Below, piece after piece: positions 1 through 9,540 of a stretch of 64,000 nt of DNA. The DNA is taken from positions 36,220-100,219 of the forward strand of contig JANQJP010000031.1 of NCBI GenBank assembly GCA_028281575.1, in the 5' to 3' direction. How positions within the stretch are numbered: position 1 is the first letter of the stretch; every line of letters starts with the position of its first letter. The DNA comes from Cellvibrionaceae bacterium (GTDB lineage Bacteria > Pseudomonadota > Gammaproteobacteria > Pseudomonadales > Cellvibrionaceae). The notes under the pieces were generated by a model. It had not been told where the DNA came from. It ran no database searches and saw only the letters and a program-made list of their open reading frames with translations. A program made the translations under genes and the position numbers.

Positions 1-2
1 TG

Positions 3-2171
3 GGTGCTCATGTCGAAAATCTGGCTTTGTTGGACAGCGCTTTAGCGGGTATCGGCAATGGATTAGATAATCAAATTGTTGGCAATGACAATGATAATAC
101 GCTGGACGGCGGAGCAGGAGCTGATCAGCTCTTTGGTGGGTTGGGCAACGATACTTATTACGTCGATAATGCTAATGATGCTATTGGTGAGAACACAGAT
201 GACGGCGCAGACACCGTTATTGCTTCCCTGGATTACAGTTTAGCGCAAAATCTGGAAAGCCTAATTTTAGTCGCAGATGCCCAAGCCGGTGTGGGTAATG
301 AATTGGATAATACCATCACTGGCAATGCTCAAGATAACCAACTGTTCGGCAACGAAGCGAACGACAATCTAATTGGTGATTTTGGTAATGATTACTTGGA
401 CGGTGGTTCGGGTATTGACCAATTGATGGGTGGGCAGGGCGATGACACCTATGTAGTGGACAACGCAGATGACCAAACCATTGAAGTGGAGAACGGAGGT
501 CAGGATACTGTGCTTACTTCTGTCGATTGGGTACTCGCTGCTCATACGGAAAACCTTGTATTGATAGAGCAAGCACAACGCGGTGTGGGCAATAATCTCG
601 ACAATATTATTCAGGGTAATGACGGTAATAACACTCTTGAAGGGGGGGCTGGCATTGATATCCTTGAAGGTGGCCTGGGCCATGACATATTGGACGGAGG
701 TCATGGTCATGATGTTATTCGTTTTAGTCGGGGCGATGGTATCGATGTGGTGTATCAGTCGGAAGGGTTTTACGCCGTTGATCTTGTAGATATCTGGTAT
801 GACGATTTTACCGTTGATGTGGATGCACTGGAGGGCAAGCTTTTCATCAACCTGGGTGAGGGTGACAAAATCATCTTTGAAGGGTTTGATGTTCTAGATT
901 CCAAAGACACGATGCCCATCTCTGAAATACGTTTTACTCGCGACGGAGAGGAATTTGTCAAATATCGTCAAGAGATTTCCAATATAGTCGAAGCAAGACT
1001 TGCCACCCAGGTAGGTACAGATAAAAACGATAAGATTAAAGGCACCAATGATGCGGATCGTATAGCCGCACTTGCTGGCAATGATCAGGTTCGGGCGCAT
1101 GCGGGGAATGATGTTGTGCTCGGTGGCCTAGGCGATGACTGGATCGATGGTGGTCGAGGGGATGATCGCCTCTTGGGAGGTGCTGATTCCGATTATCTGG
1201 CCGGCGACTCGGGTAATGATTCCCTGGATGGTGGCACCGGGCATGATTTGTTGCGCGGTGGTGCCGGTAATGATACGTATACGATCAATGTTGGTGATGG
1301 TAAAGATAATATTAGGGATGGTAATGGACACGACATTGTAGTATTTGGTGAGGGTGTGCGTTACGAAGATCTAGCGCTGGAGCGTCGAGGTCACGACCTT
1401 GTTGTGAAATATGCTGAAAACGATGAGATCGTATTGAGTCACCAAATTAAATATCTGCACAGGGCTGTTATTGATCAATTCGTAATGGAAAACGGGCAGG
1501 GAGCGACTTTGGCGGACTTGCTTGAAGACAAAGTTTTGGTTACCCAAGGTACCGCTTTTTGGGATCATTTGCGTGGCACACATCTGAATGACACGATTTT
1601 TGCTGGAGGAGGCAAAGACCGCGTGTCGGCTGGTGGCGGAGATGATGAAATTCACGGTCAAGGAGATAAGGACGTTCTTTATGGTGAGCGTGGCGATGAT
1701 GCCCTGTTTGGTGGCGAAGGTGACGATTACCTTAATGGCGGTAGCGGTGATGATCAACTTCGTGGTGGTGTGGGTAACGATCATTTATATGGCGGTGAGG
1801 GCAGTGATACTTACCAATTCGCCCTGGGCGATGGTCAAGACCGTATTTTAAATCGTGATCGTCACGGCGATGATACATTGTTTTTTGGTGAAGGCATTGC
1901 TAAGGAAAGTCTTTGGTTTACGCGAGATGGTCGCGACTTGGTAATCAGTATTTTGGGTTCACATGATCAGATCTCAGTGGACAGCTGGTTTAAGCGTGAT
2001 GATCACAAGATTGATCGCTTGCAGGTGGGTGATCACACTTTGACAGACGATATGGTGGATCAATTGGTACAATCTATGGCTACATTTGGTTTGCCTAAAG
2101 GAGGCGAACTTAGCCTGAGCTCAAAAGAGGAGCACCAAGTTTCGACCATTATTGCTGCTGCTTGGCAATAA
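3..2171 (+). CDS. RTX (haemolysin-type calcium-binding) protein, C-terminal part, 5' truncated by window edge
   Basis: The reading frame is open from base 3 and continues upstream of the window, so the internal ATG at 27 is not the real start. The visible ~720 residues are built of GGxGxDxLxGG nonapeptides, which form calcium-binding beta-rolls. In the first ~240 residues these alternate with spacers of the type DTYVVDN...ENLVL..A..GVGN, giving a unit of roughly 95 residues. Two later blocks carry the DTLFFGEGI...DLVISI...DSWF pattern usual near the end of these proteins. The last ~35 residues (MATFGLPKGGEL to IIAAAWQ) look like an uncleaved C-terminal type I secretion signal. Inference: an extracellular calcium-binding protein exported by the HlyB/HlyD/TolC genes just downstream. 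No catalytic domain is visible here; one could lie in the missing N-terminal part. Confidence 0.9.
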   Translation, partial: GAHVENLALLDSALAGIGNGLDNQIVGNDNDNTLDGGAGADQLFGGLGNDTYYVDNANDAIGENTDDGADTVIASLDYSLAQNLESLILVADAQAGVGNELDNTITGNAQDNQLFGNEANDNLIGDFGNDYLDGGSGIDQLMGGQGDDTYVVDNADDQTIEVENGGQDTVLTSVDWVLAAHTENLVLIEQAQRGVGNNLDNIIQGNDGNNTLEGGAGIDILEGGLGHDILDGGHGHDVIRFSRGDGIDVVYQSEGFYAVDLVDIWYDDFTVDVDALEGKLFINLGEGDKIIFEGFDVLDSKDTMPISEIRFTRDGEEFVKYRQEISNIVEARLATQVGTDKNDKIKGTNDADRIAALAGNDQVRAHAGNDVVLGGLGDDWIDGGRGDDRLLGGADSDYLAGDSGNDSLDGGTGHDLLRGGAGNDTYTINVGDGKDNIRDGNGHDIVVFGEGVRYEDLALERRGHDLVVKYAENDEIVLSHQIKYLHRAVIDQFVMENGQGATLADLLEDKVLVTQGTAFWDHLRGTHLNDTIFAGGGKDRVSAGGGDDEIHGQGDKDVLYGERGDDALFGGEGDDYLNGGSGDDQLRGGVGNDHLYGGEGSDTYQFALGDGQDRILNRDRHGDDTLFFGEGIAKESLWFTRDGRDLVISILGSHDQISVDSWFKRDDHKIDRLQVGDHTLTDDMVDQLVQSMATFGLPKGGELSLSSKEEHQVSTIIAAAWQ

Positions 2172-2189
2172 TATATTGTTAATGAGTGT

Positions 2190-2222
2190 AACGCGCCGTT
2201 CTTCGAGCGGCGCGTTTTTTTT
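2190..2222 (+). terminator. Rho-independent terminator after the RTX gene
   Basis: An 8-bp GC-rich perfect stem (acgcgccg at 2191-2198 with cggcgcgt at 2208-2215, 9-nt loop) is followed directly by an eight-T run. It lies 20 bp after the RTX stop codon and separates the substrate gene from the secretion genes, so the two are probably made at different levels. Confidence 0.9.
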
Positions 2223-2295
2223 GGTCTACTTTTAAGTAAACCGTTATGCGTTAATTGCTTTTCGCTAACTTAAGTAGTGAAAATGAAAAACTTTT

Positions 2296-4530
2296 TTGAC
2301 GCTACAAATCAGTGAGTGTGTAAAATTGAGCCATGTTTTATCGGGCGATGGTGAGCCCAAAAATGAAGAGCCAGCAATTCAGCAAAATAACAGCCAAATG
2401 GATACAGGGCTTATCTGTTTGGTTATTCTTGGTAAATTCTTAGGTAAAGCGATTGATGCCAATGACCTAAAACATCAAATGGGCAAGGGTGATGAGCGTT
2501 TTACAACCCAGGACATTCTTTATGCTGCTAAGTCTCTCGATCTAAAAGCAAAATCCCAGCAAACTAATATAAAAAAATTACAGAAAGCGCCTTTTCCTGT
2601 GATGGCGAAAGATCACAACGGACACTACTTTATTATTGCAAAGTGTGATACTGAAGATCAAAGCGAGATTAAATTTCTCGTGCAAAAACCAGCAATTTCG
2701 TCACCAGAAACACTGTCACTCGAACAACTCGATGAATTATGGGCGGGAGAAATTATCCTGTTAACCAGTAGGGAAAGTATTGTTGGGGCTTTGCGTAAAT
2801 TTGACGTGACTTGGTTTATTCCTGCGATTGTTAAATATAGAAAATTGTTAGGAGAGGTTTTACTTGCCTCATTCTTTCTGCAACTATTTGCATTGATGAC
2901 TCCTATTTTTTTTCAAGTCGTCATTGATAAGGTGTTAGTACATAAAGGTTTGACAACATTGGATGTTATGGTTTTCGCGCTTGTAGTGGTGTCTATTTTC
3001 GAAGTCGTCATCGGTGGTGCCAGAACTTATGTCATGAGTCATACCACCAGTCGCGTCGATGTTGAATTGGGCGCTAAGTTATTTCGGCATTTATTGGCCT
3101 TACCTTTAGGTTTTTTTGAGTCACGGCGTGTAGGTGATTCAGTAGCGCGTGTGCGCGAGTTAGATAATATACGGGAATTTTTAACTTCGTCTTCGGTGAC
3201 GCTATTTATTGACATATTTTTTACCTTTGTATTTCTCGCGGTCATGTACCTTTATAGTCCCATCTTAACTTTAATAGTGTTTCTTTCATTGCCGTTTTAT
3301 GTCTTGGTCTCCGTGATAGTTACCGGCCCCTTGCGGCGGCGCTTGGAAGAAAAGTTTGCTCGAGGGGCAGAAAATCAAGCTTTCTTGGTGGAATCAGTGA
3401 CCGGAGTGCAGACTTTAAAGTCTATGGCGGTTGAGCCACAAATGCAGCGCCGTTGGGAAGACAAACTCGCAGGTTATGTGCAATCTGGCTTTAAAGCTAA
3501 CATGTTGGGCAATGTTGGTAGTCAAACTGTTCAACTGATCAATAAAATCACCACGGCTATTACATTGTATGTCGGAGCGACATTAGTGATTGCCGGTGGC
3601 ATTACCGTGGGACAGCTAGTCGCTTTTAACATGATGGCAGGACGTGTCGCTGGACCGGTGTTAAGGCTCGCACAACTTTGGCAGGATTTTCAGCAGGCCA
3701 GAATTTCAGTTGAGCGTTTAGGCGATATTCTTAATAGTGCGACGGAAAACACTTTCGCCTCGAATAGAACCACGTTACCCGCGCTACAGGGGAAAATTGA
3801 ATTTGATAAAGTAACCTTTCGTTACCGTCCGGAAGGAAAGGAAATTCTTCGCCAAATTTCGTTAACTGTTCAACCCAATGAAATTTTAGGTGTTGTGGGA
3901 CCTTCTGGTTCTGGCAAAAGCACCTTAACCAAAATGATTCAGCGCTTGTATGTGCCTCAGAGCGGTCGGGTTTTGGTAGATGGTGTGGATTTAGCGATGG
4001 TTAATCCCTTGTGGTTGCGTCGTCAAGTTGGCGTTGTCCTCCAGGAAAATCTGCTGTTTAATCGCAGTGTGCGCGATAATATTGCCCTGGCTGATCCCAG
4101 TATGGATATGGAAAAAGTGATTGATGCGGCCAAAATGGCGGGCGCTCATGACTTTATCTTAGAGTTAAGCGAAGGCTACGATACAAAAATTGATGAACGA
4201 GGCTCGAATCTTTCGGGTGGACAGCGTCAACGTATTGCGATTGCTCGTGCTTTGGTGACAAATCCTAAAATTCTGATACTCGATGAAGCCACCAGTGCAC
4301 TGGATGCGGAATCGGAAGAAATCATCCAGAATAACTTACTGCACATTGCTAAAGGAAGAACGGTCATCATCATTGCTCACCGTTTATCTGCAATTAAGCA
4401 GGCCAATCGTATTATCACTGTTGATCGTGGTGAAATTACAGAATCGGGAAGCCATTCAGAGCTTATGAAAAATAATGGTCGTTACGCCTCACTTTATAAC
4501 AAGCAAATGGCAGCGGTTTCGTTGGATTAG
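2296..4530 (+). CDS. Type I secretion ABC transporter/permease, HlyB/LapB family
   Basis: Inner-membrane ATPase that drives export of RTX proteins. The sequence follows HlyB closely along its length. It has an N-terminal C39-like domain in which the catalytic Cys is lost (DTG where peptidases have DCG, so substrate binding rather than cleavage). Next come the membrane domain (from TWFIPAIVKYRKLL to about residue 480) and the nucleotide-binding domain with Walker A GPSGSGKST (residues 535-543), signature LSGGQ (639-643) and Walker B ILILDEAT (659-666). The start is uncertain: TTG at 2296 or 2326, or ATG at 2398 where conserved HlyB similarity begins; none has a good ribosome site. It is 12 bp upstream of the HlyD-type gene, with the TolC gene third. 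Confidence 0.93.
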   Translation: MTLQISECVKLSHVLSGDGEPKNEEPAIQQNNSQMDTGLICLVILGKFLGKAIDANDLKHQMGKGDERFTTQDILYAAKSLDLKAKSQQTNIKKLQKAPFPVMAKDHNGHYFIIAKCDTEDQSEIKFLVQKPAISSPETLSLEQLDELWAGEIILLTSRESIVGALRKFDVTWFIPAIVKYRKLLGEVLLASFFLQLFALMTPIFFQVVIDKVLVHKGLTTLDVMVFALVVVSIFEVVIGGARTYVMSHTTSRVDVELGAKLFRHLLALPLGFFESRRVGDSVARVRELDNIREFLTSSSVTLFIDIFFTFVFLAVMYLYSPILTLIVFLSLPFYVLVSVIVTGPLRRRLEEKFARGAENQAFLVESVTGVQTLKSMAVEPQMQRRWEDKLAGYVQSGFKANMLGNVGSQTVQLINKITTAITLYVGATLVIAGGITVGQLVAFNMMAGRVAGPVLRLAQLWQDFQQARISVERLGDILNSATENTFASNRTTLPALQGKIEFDKVTFRYRPEGKEILRQISLTVQPNEILGVVGPSGSGKSTLTKMIQRLYVPQSGRVLVDGVDLAMVNPLWLRRQVGVVLQENLLFNRSVRDNIALADPSMDMEKVIDAAKMAGAHDFILELSEGYDTKIDERGSNLSGGQRQRIAIARALVTNPKILILDEATSALDAESEEIIQNNLLHIAKGRTVIIIAHRLSAIKQANRIITVDRGEITESGSHSELMKNNGRYASLYNKQMAAVSLD

Positions 4531-4542
4531 GAGTACGATAGC

Positions 4543-5931
4543 ATGGGTAAACATTGGGATATCGTAAAAGAAGCCTATCGTCACGAAAAGGAAAACTTGG
4601 CTAAAAAAGTCGATGTTGAACAAAAAGACTTTTTACCGGCAGCATTGGAAATACTAGAGAAACCTGCGTCGCCGATCGGGCGTTTTACGATTTGGGCGAT
4701 TTGTACATTTTTTCTTATCGCATTGATGTGGGCGACTATTGGGAAAATTGATGTCGTAGCTAGTGCACAGGGAAAAGTGGTCTTGGTGGGACAGAGCAAA
4801 ACTGTTCAGTCGTTTGAAGCGGGCGTTGTTAGAAAAATCCTCGTGCATAATGGTTCCAGTGTTGCGGAAGGAGATTCGTTGATTGAATTGGATGCAACAC
4901 GCAATGCCGCAGATATTGCGCGTTTGAGTCAAGAGCGACAAGCAGCCTCCTTAATTATTGAACGCAACAATTGGTTGCTGGATGTGATTGAAGAATCAAC
5001 TGTTGTTGATTTTGAAGTTACCTTCCCTTTGTCAGAGTCTCACGCAGAGTTACAAAAAAGGTTAGTGAGTAGCCAACTCAATGAATATCTTGCAACACAA
5101 GCAGCGTTTGACGAGCAAAGATATGAGCGCCTTGCCGAATTGCAGGTAACAAAGTCGCAGTTGACTAAAATCAAACAAACATTGCCATTGCTGGAAGAAC
5201 AAGTGACAGGGTTTAAGGAGCTTTCGGCGGATGGGGTTTCGCCTCGTTTTCAATATCTTGAATATGAAGAAAACCTGATTGCTCGCCGCAAGGATTTAGG
5301 TATTGAGCAGGAGAGAATTGTGCAAATTAATGCCGCGATACGCTCGCTTGAGAAACAACAGGAGCAGCATCGACAAGAATACTTAGCCAGATTAATTGGT
5401 GAATTAGCTGAAGCCGCTGATACATTGGTTGCCGTAGAGCAAGAGTTGATTAAGGCACGGCAAGCCAGTGCATTGCATATTATCAAAGCACCAGTGACGG
5501 GAGTCGTGCAGCAACTGGCGATACATACCGAGGGAGGTGTCGTTCGATCTGGCGACTCGTTAATGGTAATTGTGCCGGAACATAGAGAGCTTCAAGTGGA
5601 AGCGAATATTCTTAATAAAGATATTGGGTTTGTCAGAGTAGATCAAGATACCGAAATTAAGCTCGAAGCCTTTCCATTTACCAAATATGGTGTTATTCAC
5701 GGCAAGGTGTTATCTATCGATCGTGATGCTGTACAGGATGAAAAATTGGGCCTGGTATACCCATCGAGGATTGCTATTCTCAGTGACAAAATATTTGCAA
5801 ATAGTCGCTTCGTTCCGCTCTCTCCAGGAATGGGGCTCACGGCTGAGATTAAAATAGGTAAACGACGTGTTATTGAGTTTCTGTTGGCGCCTCTTTTTCG
5901 CTACAAAGATGAAAGCTTAAGGGAACGCTAG
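4543..5931 (+). CDS. HlyD-family membrane fusion (adaptor) protein of type I secretion
   Basis: Periplasmic adaptor linking the ABC transporter to the TolC channel. Of 462 residues (HlyD is 478), it has a cytoplasmic N-terminus, one membrane anchor at about residues 49-66 (IWAICTFFLIALMWATIG), a lipoyl/barrel-sandwich half (VVRKILVHNGSSVAEGD), a long alpha-helical hairpin rich in Glu/Gln/Lys, the second lipoyl half (IKAPVTGVVQQL), and a C-terminal beta domain ending TAEIKIGKRRVIEFLLAP and ESLRER, as in HlyD. An AGGAG ribosome site lies about 10 bp before ATG 4543. It sits in the middle of the three-gene secretion operon. Confidence 0.94.
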   Translation: MGKHWDIVKEAYRHEKENLAKKVDVEQKDFLPAALEILEKPASPIGRFTIWAICTFFLIALMWATIGKIDVVASAQGKVVLVGQSKTVQSFEAGVVRKILVHNGSSVAEGDSLIELDATRNAADIARLSQERQAASLIIERNNWLLDVIEESTVVDFEVTFPLSESHAELQKRLVSSQLNEYLATQAAFDEQRYERLAELQVTKSQLTKIKQTLPLLEEQVTGFKELSADGVSPRFQYLEYEENLIARRKDLGIEQERIVQINAAIRSLEKQQEQHRQEYLARLIGELAEAADTLVAVEQELIKARQASALHIIKAPVTGVVQQLAIHTEGGVVRSGDSLMVIVPEHRELQVEANILNKDIGFVRVDQDTEIKLEAFPFTKYGVIHGKVLSIDRDAVQDEKLGLVYPSRIAILSDKIFANSRFVPLSPGMGLTAEIKIGKRRVIEFLLAPLFRYKDESLRER

Positions 5932-5933
5932 AT

Positions 5934-7373
5934 GTGAAAAAACTCAAAAGTACGGATGACATGGGTTCAATAACGCTATTTGTATTTTGTAGTTTTGTCT
6001 ACCTCTTCACCTTGTTATCTAGCAAGAGCTATGCACTAAGCTTGGTTGAAGCTTATGAAGCAGCACTGAACAATGATCCTCAACTTCAGGTCGCGCGTGC
6101 AGAATATCTCGCTGGATTAGAATCTGTGAAAATTGCACGAGGTGGGTTATTACCACAGATTAGTGCGATAGGCTCTTATCAAGAGCGCGATACTGAGACT
6201 TCAGGTGTTTTTCCGATCACGCTCGACCAGGATCAAAATCCTGTCACGCCAGAAATACGTGCCCTGCGTCCTGTCGAAAATGAAAGTGATGAAACATCAG
6301 AAACCTGGAGTGTATCATTAAGACAGCCTCTTTTTGACGCTTCGCGTTGGTTTAACTATAAGCGTGGTAAATACGAAACTGAACAATCCAAATATCAGCT
6401 CAAAGCGGAGCAGCAAACCTTATTGTTTCGTGTCGTCAGCGCTTATTTTGATGTACTTAAAGCTAAAGAGAGTTTGTATTTAGCCAAAATGTTGGAAAAA
6501 GCAGATGAGAAACAGCTATCTCGCGCTCGTAGGCGTGCAAAAGTTGGCGCGAATGCGCAACTCGATGTGTATCAATCGCAAGCGGCGTATGATGCTTCTA
6601 TCTCCAACCGTTTATATGAAGAAGATAATCTTGGGAGTGCAGTGGATGCTCTACAAAATATTACCGGACTTTATACGCAAGCATTGTGGCAACTAAAACA
6701 GGACTTTGATGTACTGCCTCCTGACCCAGAAGGAATCGAAAAGTGGTTAAATTTGGCGTTTAATAACAGTGCATCGATTAAGGCCGCTTTAGCCGATAGT
6801 AAAGCAGCAAAGGCTACTTTTAAATCAGCTCAATCTGAGCATTTGCCAACAATATACTTAGAGCTTGGTTACAATGATACTGATAGTCAAACGAACGAGG
6901 TAGACAATGATTTACCTTTTGACTTTGATTCTAAAACTCAAGGTTCTAGCATCAGTATTACGGCAACCATGCCACTTTTCAGTGGAGGACAAACCCGCTC
7001 TCAAGCCCGTCAGGCAAAGTATCGTTATCAAGCTGCGAAAGCTTCTCATCGGCGTATTTTAGAAGAAACACGACGACAAGTTAAGACAACTTATCGAAAT
7101 GCTCTCGCGAATGTCAATCGTATCTCAGTGAATAAACGAGCCGTTGAGTCTTCCCAAAAAGCTTTGGAAGCTACTCAGAAAGGTTACAATACGGGTATTC
7201 ATGATATTAATGATGTGATCATGGCACAGCGAAACTACTATAACGCGCTAAGGGATTTCAATAACACGCAATATGATTATTTGGTTCAGATGGTTGAGCT
7301 TAAACTGCTAGTTGGTTTGTTAACTCCGGCCGATCTTTATGAGATGAATAACCGCCTGATTCAGGCAAATTAA
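5934..7373 (+). CDS. TolC-family outer membrane channel protein
   Basis: Outer-membrane/periplasmic tunnel completing the type I exporter. The 479-residue protein has a signal peptide (basic KKLK, hydrophobic FVFCSFVYLFTLL, likely cleavage after SKSYA). It shows the duplicated OEP fold: LVEAYEAALNNDPQLQVARAE begins the first half, and the second half contains ATMPLFSGGQTRSQARQA. The end NDVIMAQRNYYNALRDFNNTQYDYL matches TolC proteins. GTG 5934 is preferred because it supplies the positive charges of the signal peptide; ATG 5961 is the alternative. It begins 2 bp after the HlyD stop, so translation is probably coupled. A channel encoded with its transporter suggests a dedicated exporter. Confidence 0.93.
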   Translation: MKKLKSTDDMGSITLFVFCSFVYLFTLLSSKSYALSLVEAYEAALNNDPQLQVARAEYLAGLESVKIARGGLLPQISAIGSYQERDTETSGVFPITLDQDQNPVTPEIRALRPVENESDETSETWSVSLRQPLFDASRWFNYKRGKYETEQSKYQLKAEQQTLLFRVVSAYFDVLKAKESLYLAKMLEKADEKQLSRARRRAKVGANAQLDVYQSQAAYDASISNRLYEEDNLGSAVDALQNITGLYTQALWQLKQDFDVLPPDPEGIEKWLNLAFNNSASIKAALADSKAAKATFKSAQSEHLPTIYLELGYNDTDSQTNEVDNDLPFDFDSKTQGSSISITATMPLFSGGQTRSQARQAKYRYQAAKASHRRILEETRRQVKTTYRNALANVNRISVNKRAVESSQKALEATQKGYNTGIHDINDVIMAQRNYYNALRDFNNTQYDYLVQMVELKLLVGLLTPADLYEMNNRLIQAN

Positions 7374-7607
7374 GAAGATGTTTCTACTGGTATAGTCTTA
7401 GGGACTTTGTCTCAGCGCGAACGGTGTGTGTGAAAAGCAGGTTGTTATGGTTAGTAGATATATTTCCCTCCCACACTAGCCATCCGGCCTTACCCAATCA
7501 GATGGTTTATTCACATGAAATGCAATTTTAGGGGGGCGGATTCGTTTGCTTCACACGTCTACTAACAACGCACGCCAATTATTCATAATTTACATCATGC
7601 GTGTGAA

Positions 7608-8186
7608 TTGGATGTGTCAACAGAAGGCGTCAAACGCGCTCATTCCACTGTGCATACTACTAATAAGATGAAGCCAGATTGCGAGGTTAGCTCGATACGC
7701 GATGTTTATATCCAGTATCGCTCAGAGCTGTGCCGCCATGTGATGGATAAAGCTGGGGTTACCAGTATTGAAGCTGAAGATGTTGTGCAAACCACCTTTG
7801 CGCGAGTGGCAGAGACGGGTTTGGCGTCGGTGCGCAACCACCGGGCCTTTCTATATAAGATGAGCTACAACATCGCGATCGATATGAAGCGGCGCGGACG
7901 TGTGCGCCAAAAACACGTTGAAGAAGCGGTTGCCTCAGAGGCGGCAACGGTTGAGGAGTTGAACCCGGAAAGGGTGGTTGAAGGCAGCAGGCAACTTAAT
8001 ATTATTGCCAAAGCGCTTTGGAGTATGCCCAAAAAACGCAGGCAGTTACTTATGATGAGTCGTTTTGAAGGTTTGAGTTACGCAGAAATTGCCCGTCGGG
8101 TCAGTTTGTCTGAAACGGTGGTGCGCAAGCACATTTCTAAAGCGCTCGCGGATTGCCAGAACGCTTTACAAGCGAAGTGCGACTAG
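7608..8186 (+). CDS. ECF sigma-70 factor, FecI-like
   Basis: Extracytoplasmic-function sigma factor of 192 residues or somewhat fewer. Region 2 is seen as EAEDVVQTTFARV and FLYKMSYNIAIDMKRRGR. Region 4 is seen as LWSMPKKRRQLLMMSRFEGLSYAEIARRV followed by an HTH (VSLSETVVRKHISKALADC). Start candidates are TTG 7608, GTG 7614 and ATG 7668; the conserved part begins after the ATG, so the start is open. The gene lies 12 bp upstream of a FecR-type anti-sigma gene, the usual cell-surface-signalling pairing. Likely role: transcription of the TBDR locus downstream when released by FecR. Confidence 0.92.
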   Translation: MDVSTEGVKRAHSTVHTTNKMKPDCEVSSIRDVYIQYRSELCRHVMDKAGVTSIEAEDVVQTTFARVAETGLASVRNHRAFLYKMSYNIAIDMKRRGRVRQKHVEEAVASEAATVEELNPERVVEGSRQLNIIAKALWSMPKKRRQLLMMSRFEGLSYAEIARRVSLSETVVRKHISKALADCQNALQAKCD

Positions 8187-8198
8187 GTTCTTGTATTA

Positions 8199-9263
8199 AT
8201 GAGTGCAAAATTTAAGCAACTTTCAGAAGAGATTAACCAGCGAGCAAATGACTGGTTTGTGCACATGCATTCAGGCAATGCCACGGATGCCGAGCGCGAA
8301 CAGTTGAATACCTGGCTTTCTGAAAGCCCCGAGCACAGAGAGGCTTACCAGCAGCTTCACGTAATATGGCAAGATCTTGGTGATCTGGCGGAAACAGCCG
8401 AAGGTCATGCGCTAAAGCAATCGATGCAGCCGGCTTCAATATTCGAGCTTCCAAAGCGCGCTTTCGATGCGTTGACGGGCTTTTTGCAGAATGCCATGGT
8501 GCCAGTCAAGGCTTATCACATATCGTCAATTGTGGCTGTGTCTATTGCGATAGTGATGGTGATATTTGGGGTTGAAGATTCAGGTAAGCCTGTTGTTAAT
8601 CATCTCCATACGTCGACAACCGGTGAAATAAAATCTATCGAAATGGCTGATGGCAGTCGAATAGTTCTGGGAGCACAATCTGAGATTCAAATTCAAATAA
8701 ACGAAGACCGCAGGTTGGTCGATCTAATTAGCGGTGAGGCGTTTTTTGATGTACGCACAGACGCCGAAAAACCATTCTTTGTAAATGTTAACGATGTGTC
8801 TGTTCGTGTTGTCGGCACTCAGTTTGATGTACACAAGCGGTACAGCAGTATAAGTATTGCGGTGTTAGAGGGATCGGTGAGTGTTGCAGAAAGATCGACG
8901 TACGAGAATAAAACACACTCACCTGGCGTGGTTTTGACTGCCGGTCAACAGGTAATTAAACCGAAAAATATGGATTTTGAGGCTGTTAAAACTATCTCTG
9001 ATATTGAGCTGGGTGCGTGGCGTAGTGGTCGGCTTATATACCGGGATATGGCGCTAATCGACATTATTACGGATGCCAGCCGTTACTTTGATGGTGTTAT
9101 TTCGTTGCGAGCTTCAGAGCTTGCCGATCAAAAAGTTACCGTGACGCTTAGGGCAGATCAAGTCACCGAGTTGCCGGAAATGCTTTCTCAGACGCTGCCG
9201 TTGGCCGTACGTGAAATGCCTGAAAATCGGTTCTTATTAGAGAGACGCATTAATTCACACTAG
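8199..9263 (+). CDS. FecR-family anti-sigma factor / transmembrane sensor
   Basis: Inner-membrane regulator of the preceding ECF sigma factor. The 354-residue protein has an N-terminal cytoplasmic DUF4880-like part (RANDWFVHMHSGNATDAERE, LNTWLSESPEHREAYQQL) and a membrane span near residues 108-125 (ISSIVAVSIAIVMVIFG). The periplasmic FecR domain follows (GEIKSIEMADGSRIVLG, LVDLISGEAFFDV, VVGTQFDVHK, SIAVLEGSVSV). The C-terminal STN/DUF4974-like part (GRLIYRDMALIDIITDASRYF) is where signalling domains of TonB-dependent receptors dock in this family. Start ATG 8199 has only a weak ribosome site. Confidence 0.92.
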   Translation: MSAKFKQLSEEINQRANDWFVHMHSGNATDAEREQLNTWLSESPEHREAYQQLHVIWQDLGDLAETAEGHALKQSMQPASIFELPKRAFDALTGFLQNAMVPVKAYHISSIVAVSIAIVMVIFGVEDSGKPVVNHLHTSTTGEIKSIEMADGSRIVLGAQSEIQIQINEDRRLVDLISGEAFFDVRTDAEKPFFVNVNDVSVRVVGTQFDVHKRYSSISIAVLEGSVSVAERSTYENKTHSPGVVLTAGQQVIKPKNMDFEAVKTISDIELGAWRSGRLIYRDMALIDIITDASRYFDGVISLRASELADQKVTVTLRADQVTELPEMLSQTLPLAVREMPENRFLLERRINSH

Positions 9264-9333
9264 TGCCCGGTTTGTTTTAACTAGAAATAGTTTGAATGAA
9301 AATCGCGCGCACGACATCAATATCTTCTTTAAT

Positions 9334-9355
9334 TGCATTTTTTGCAAAAAATGCA
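9334..9355. promoter_or_regulatory. 22-bp perfect palindrome upstream of the first TBDR (candidate operator)
   Basis: The arms tgcatttttt (9334-9343) and aaaaaatgca (9346-9355) are exact complements around a central gc. The element lies about 185 bp before the TBDR start, in the 277-bp AT-rich gap behind the FecR gene. It has no T-run of its own that fits a terminator. A protein-binding site is the simplest reading, but the factor is unknown. Confidence 0.4.
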
Positions 9356-9540
9356 TAGCGCTGCACGGCTAATTCCCCTCTAAAGATTTCGTTTAAAAAA
9401 TCTTGCGATTTAATATTTCTTTTTATTTTTGAAAAAAGGGGGAGCGGATTTTAAAACTCTCAACGTCTTATCTCCTAGGCTCACATTTAAATATGTCGTG
9501 CCAATAATTTTAAAAATAATTTTTCCTAGGAGTGTCACAG

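Noticed and set aside
369..1784. Several long open frames on both strands inside the RTX gene
   Set aside because: They are shadows of the repetitive Gly/Asp-rich coding sequence; compositions are unnatural and there are no ribosome sites.
7400..7625. CRP-like TGTGA sites before the sigma-factor gene
   Set aside because: Several TGTG words occur, but none forms the TGTGA-N6-TCACA dyad.
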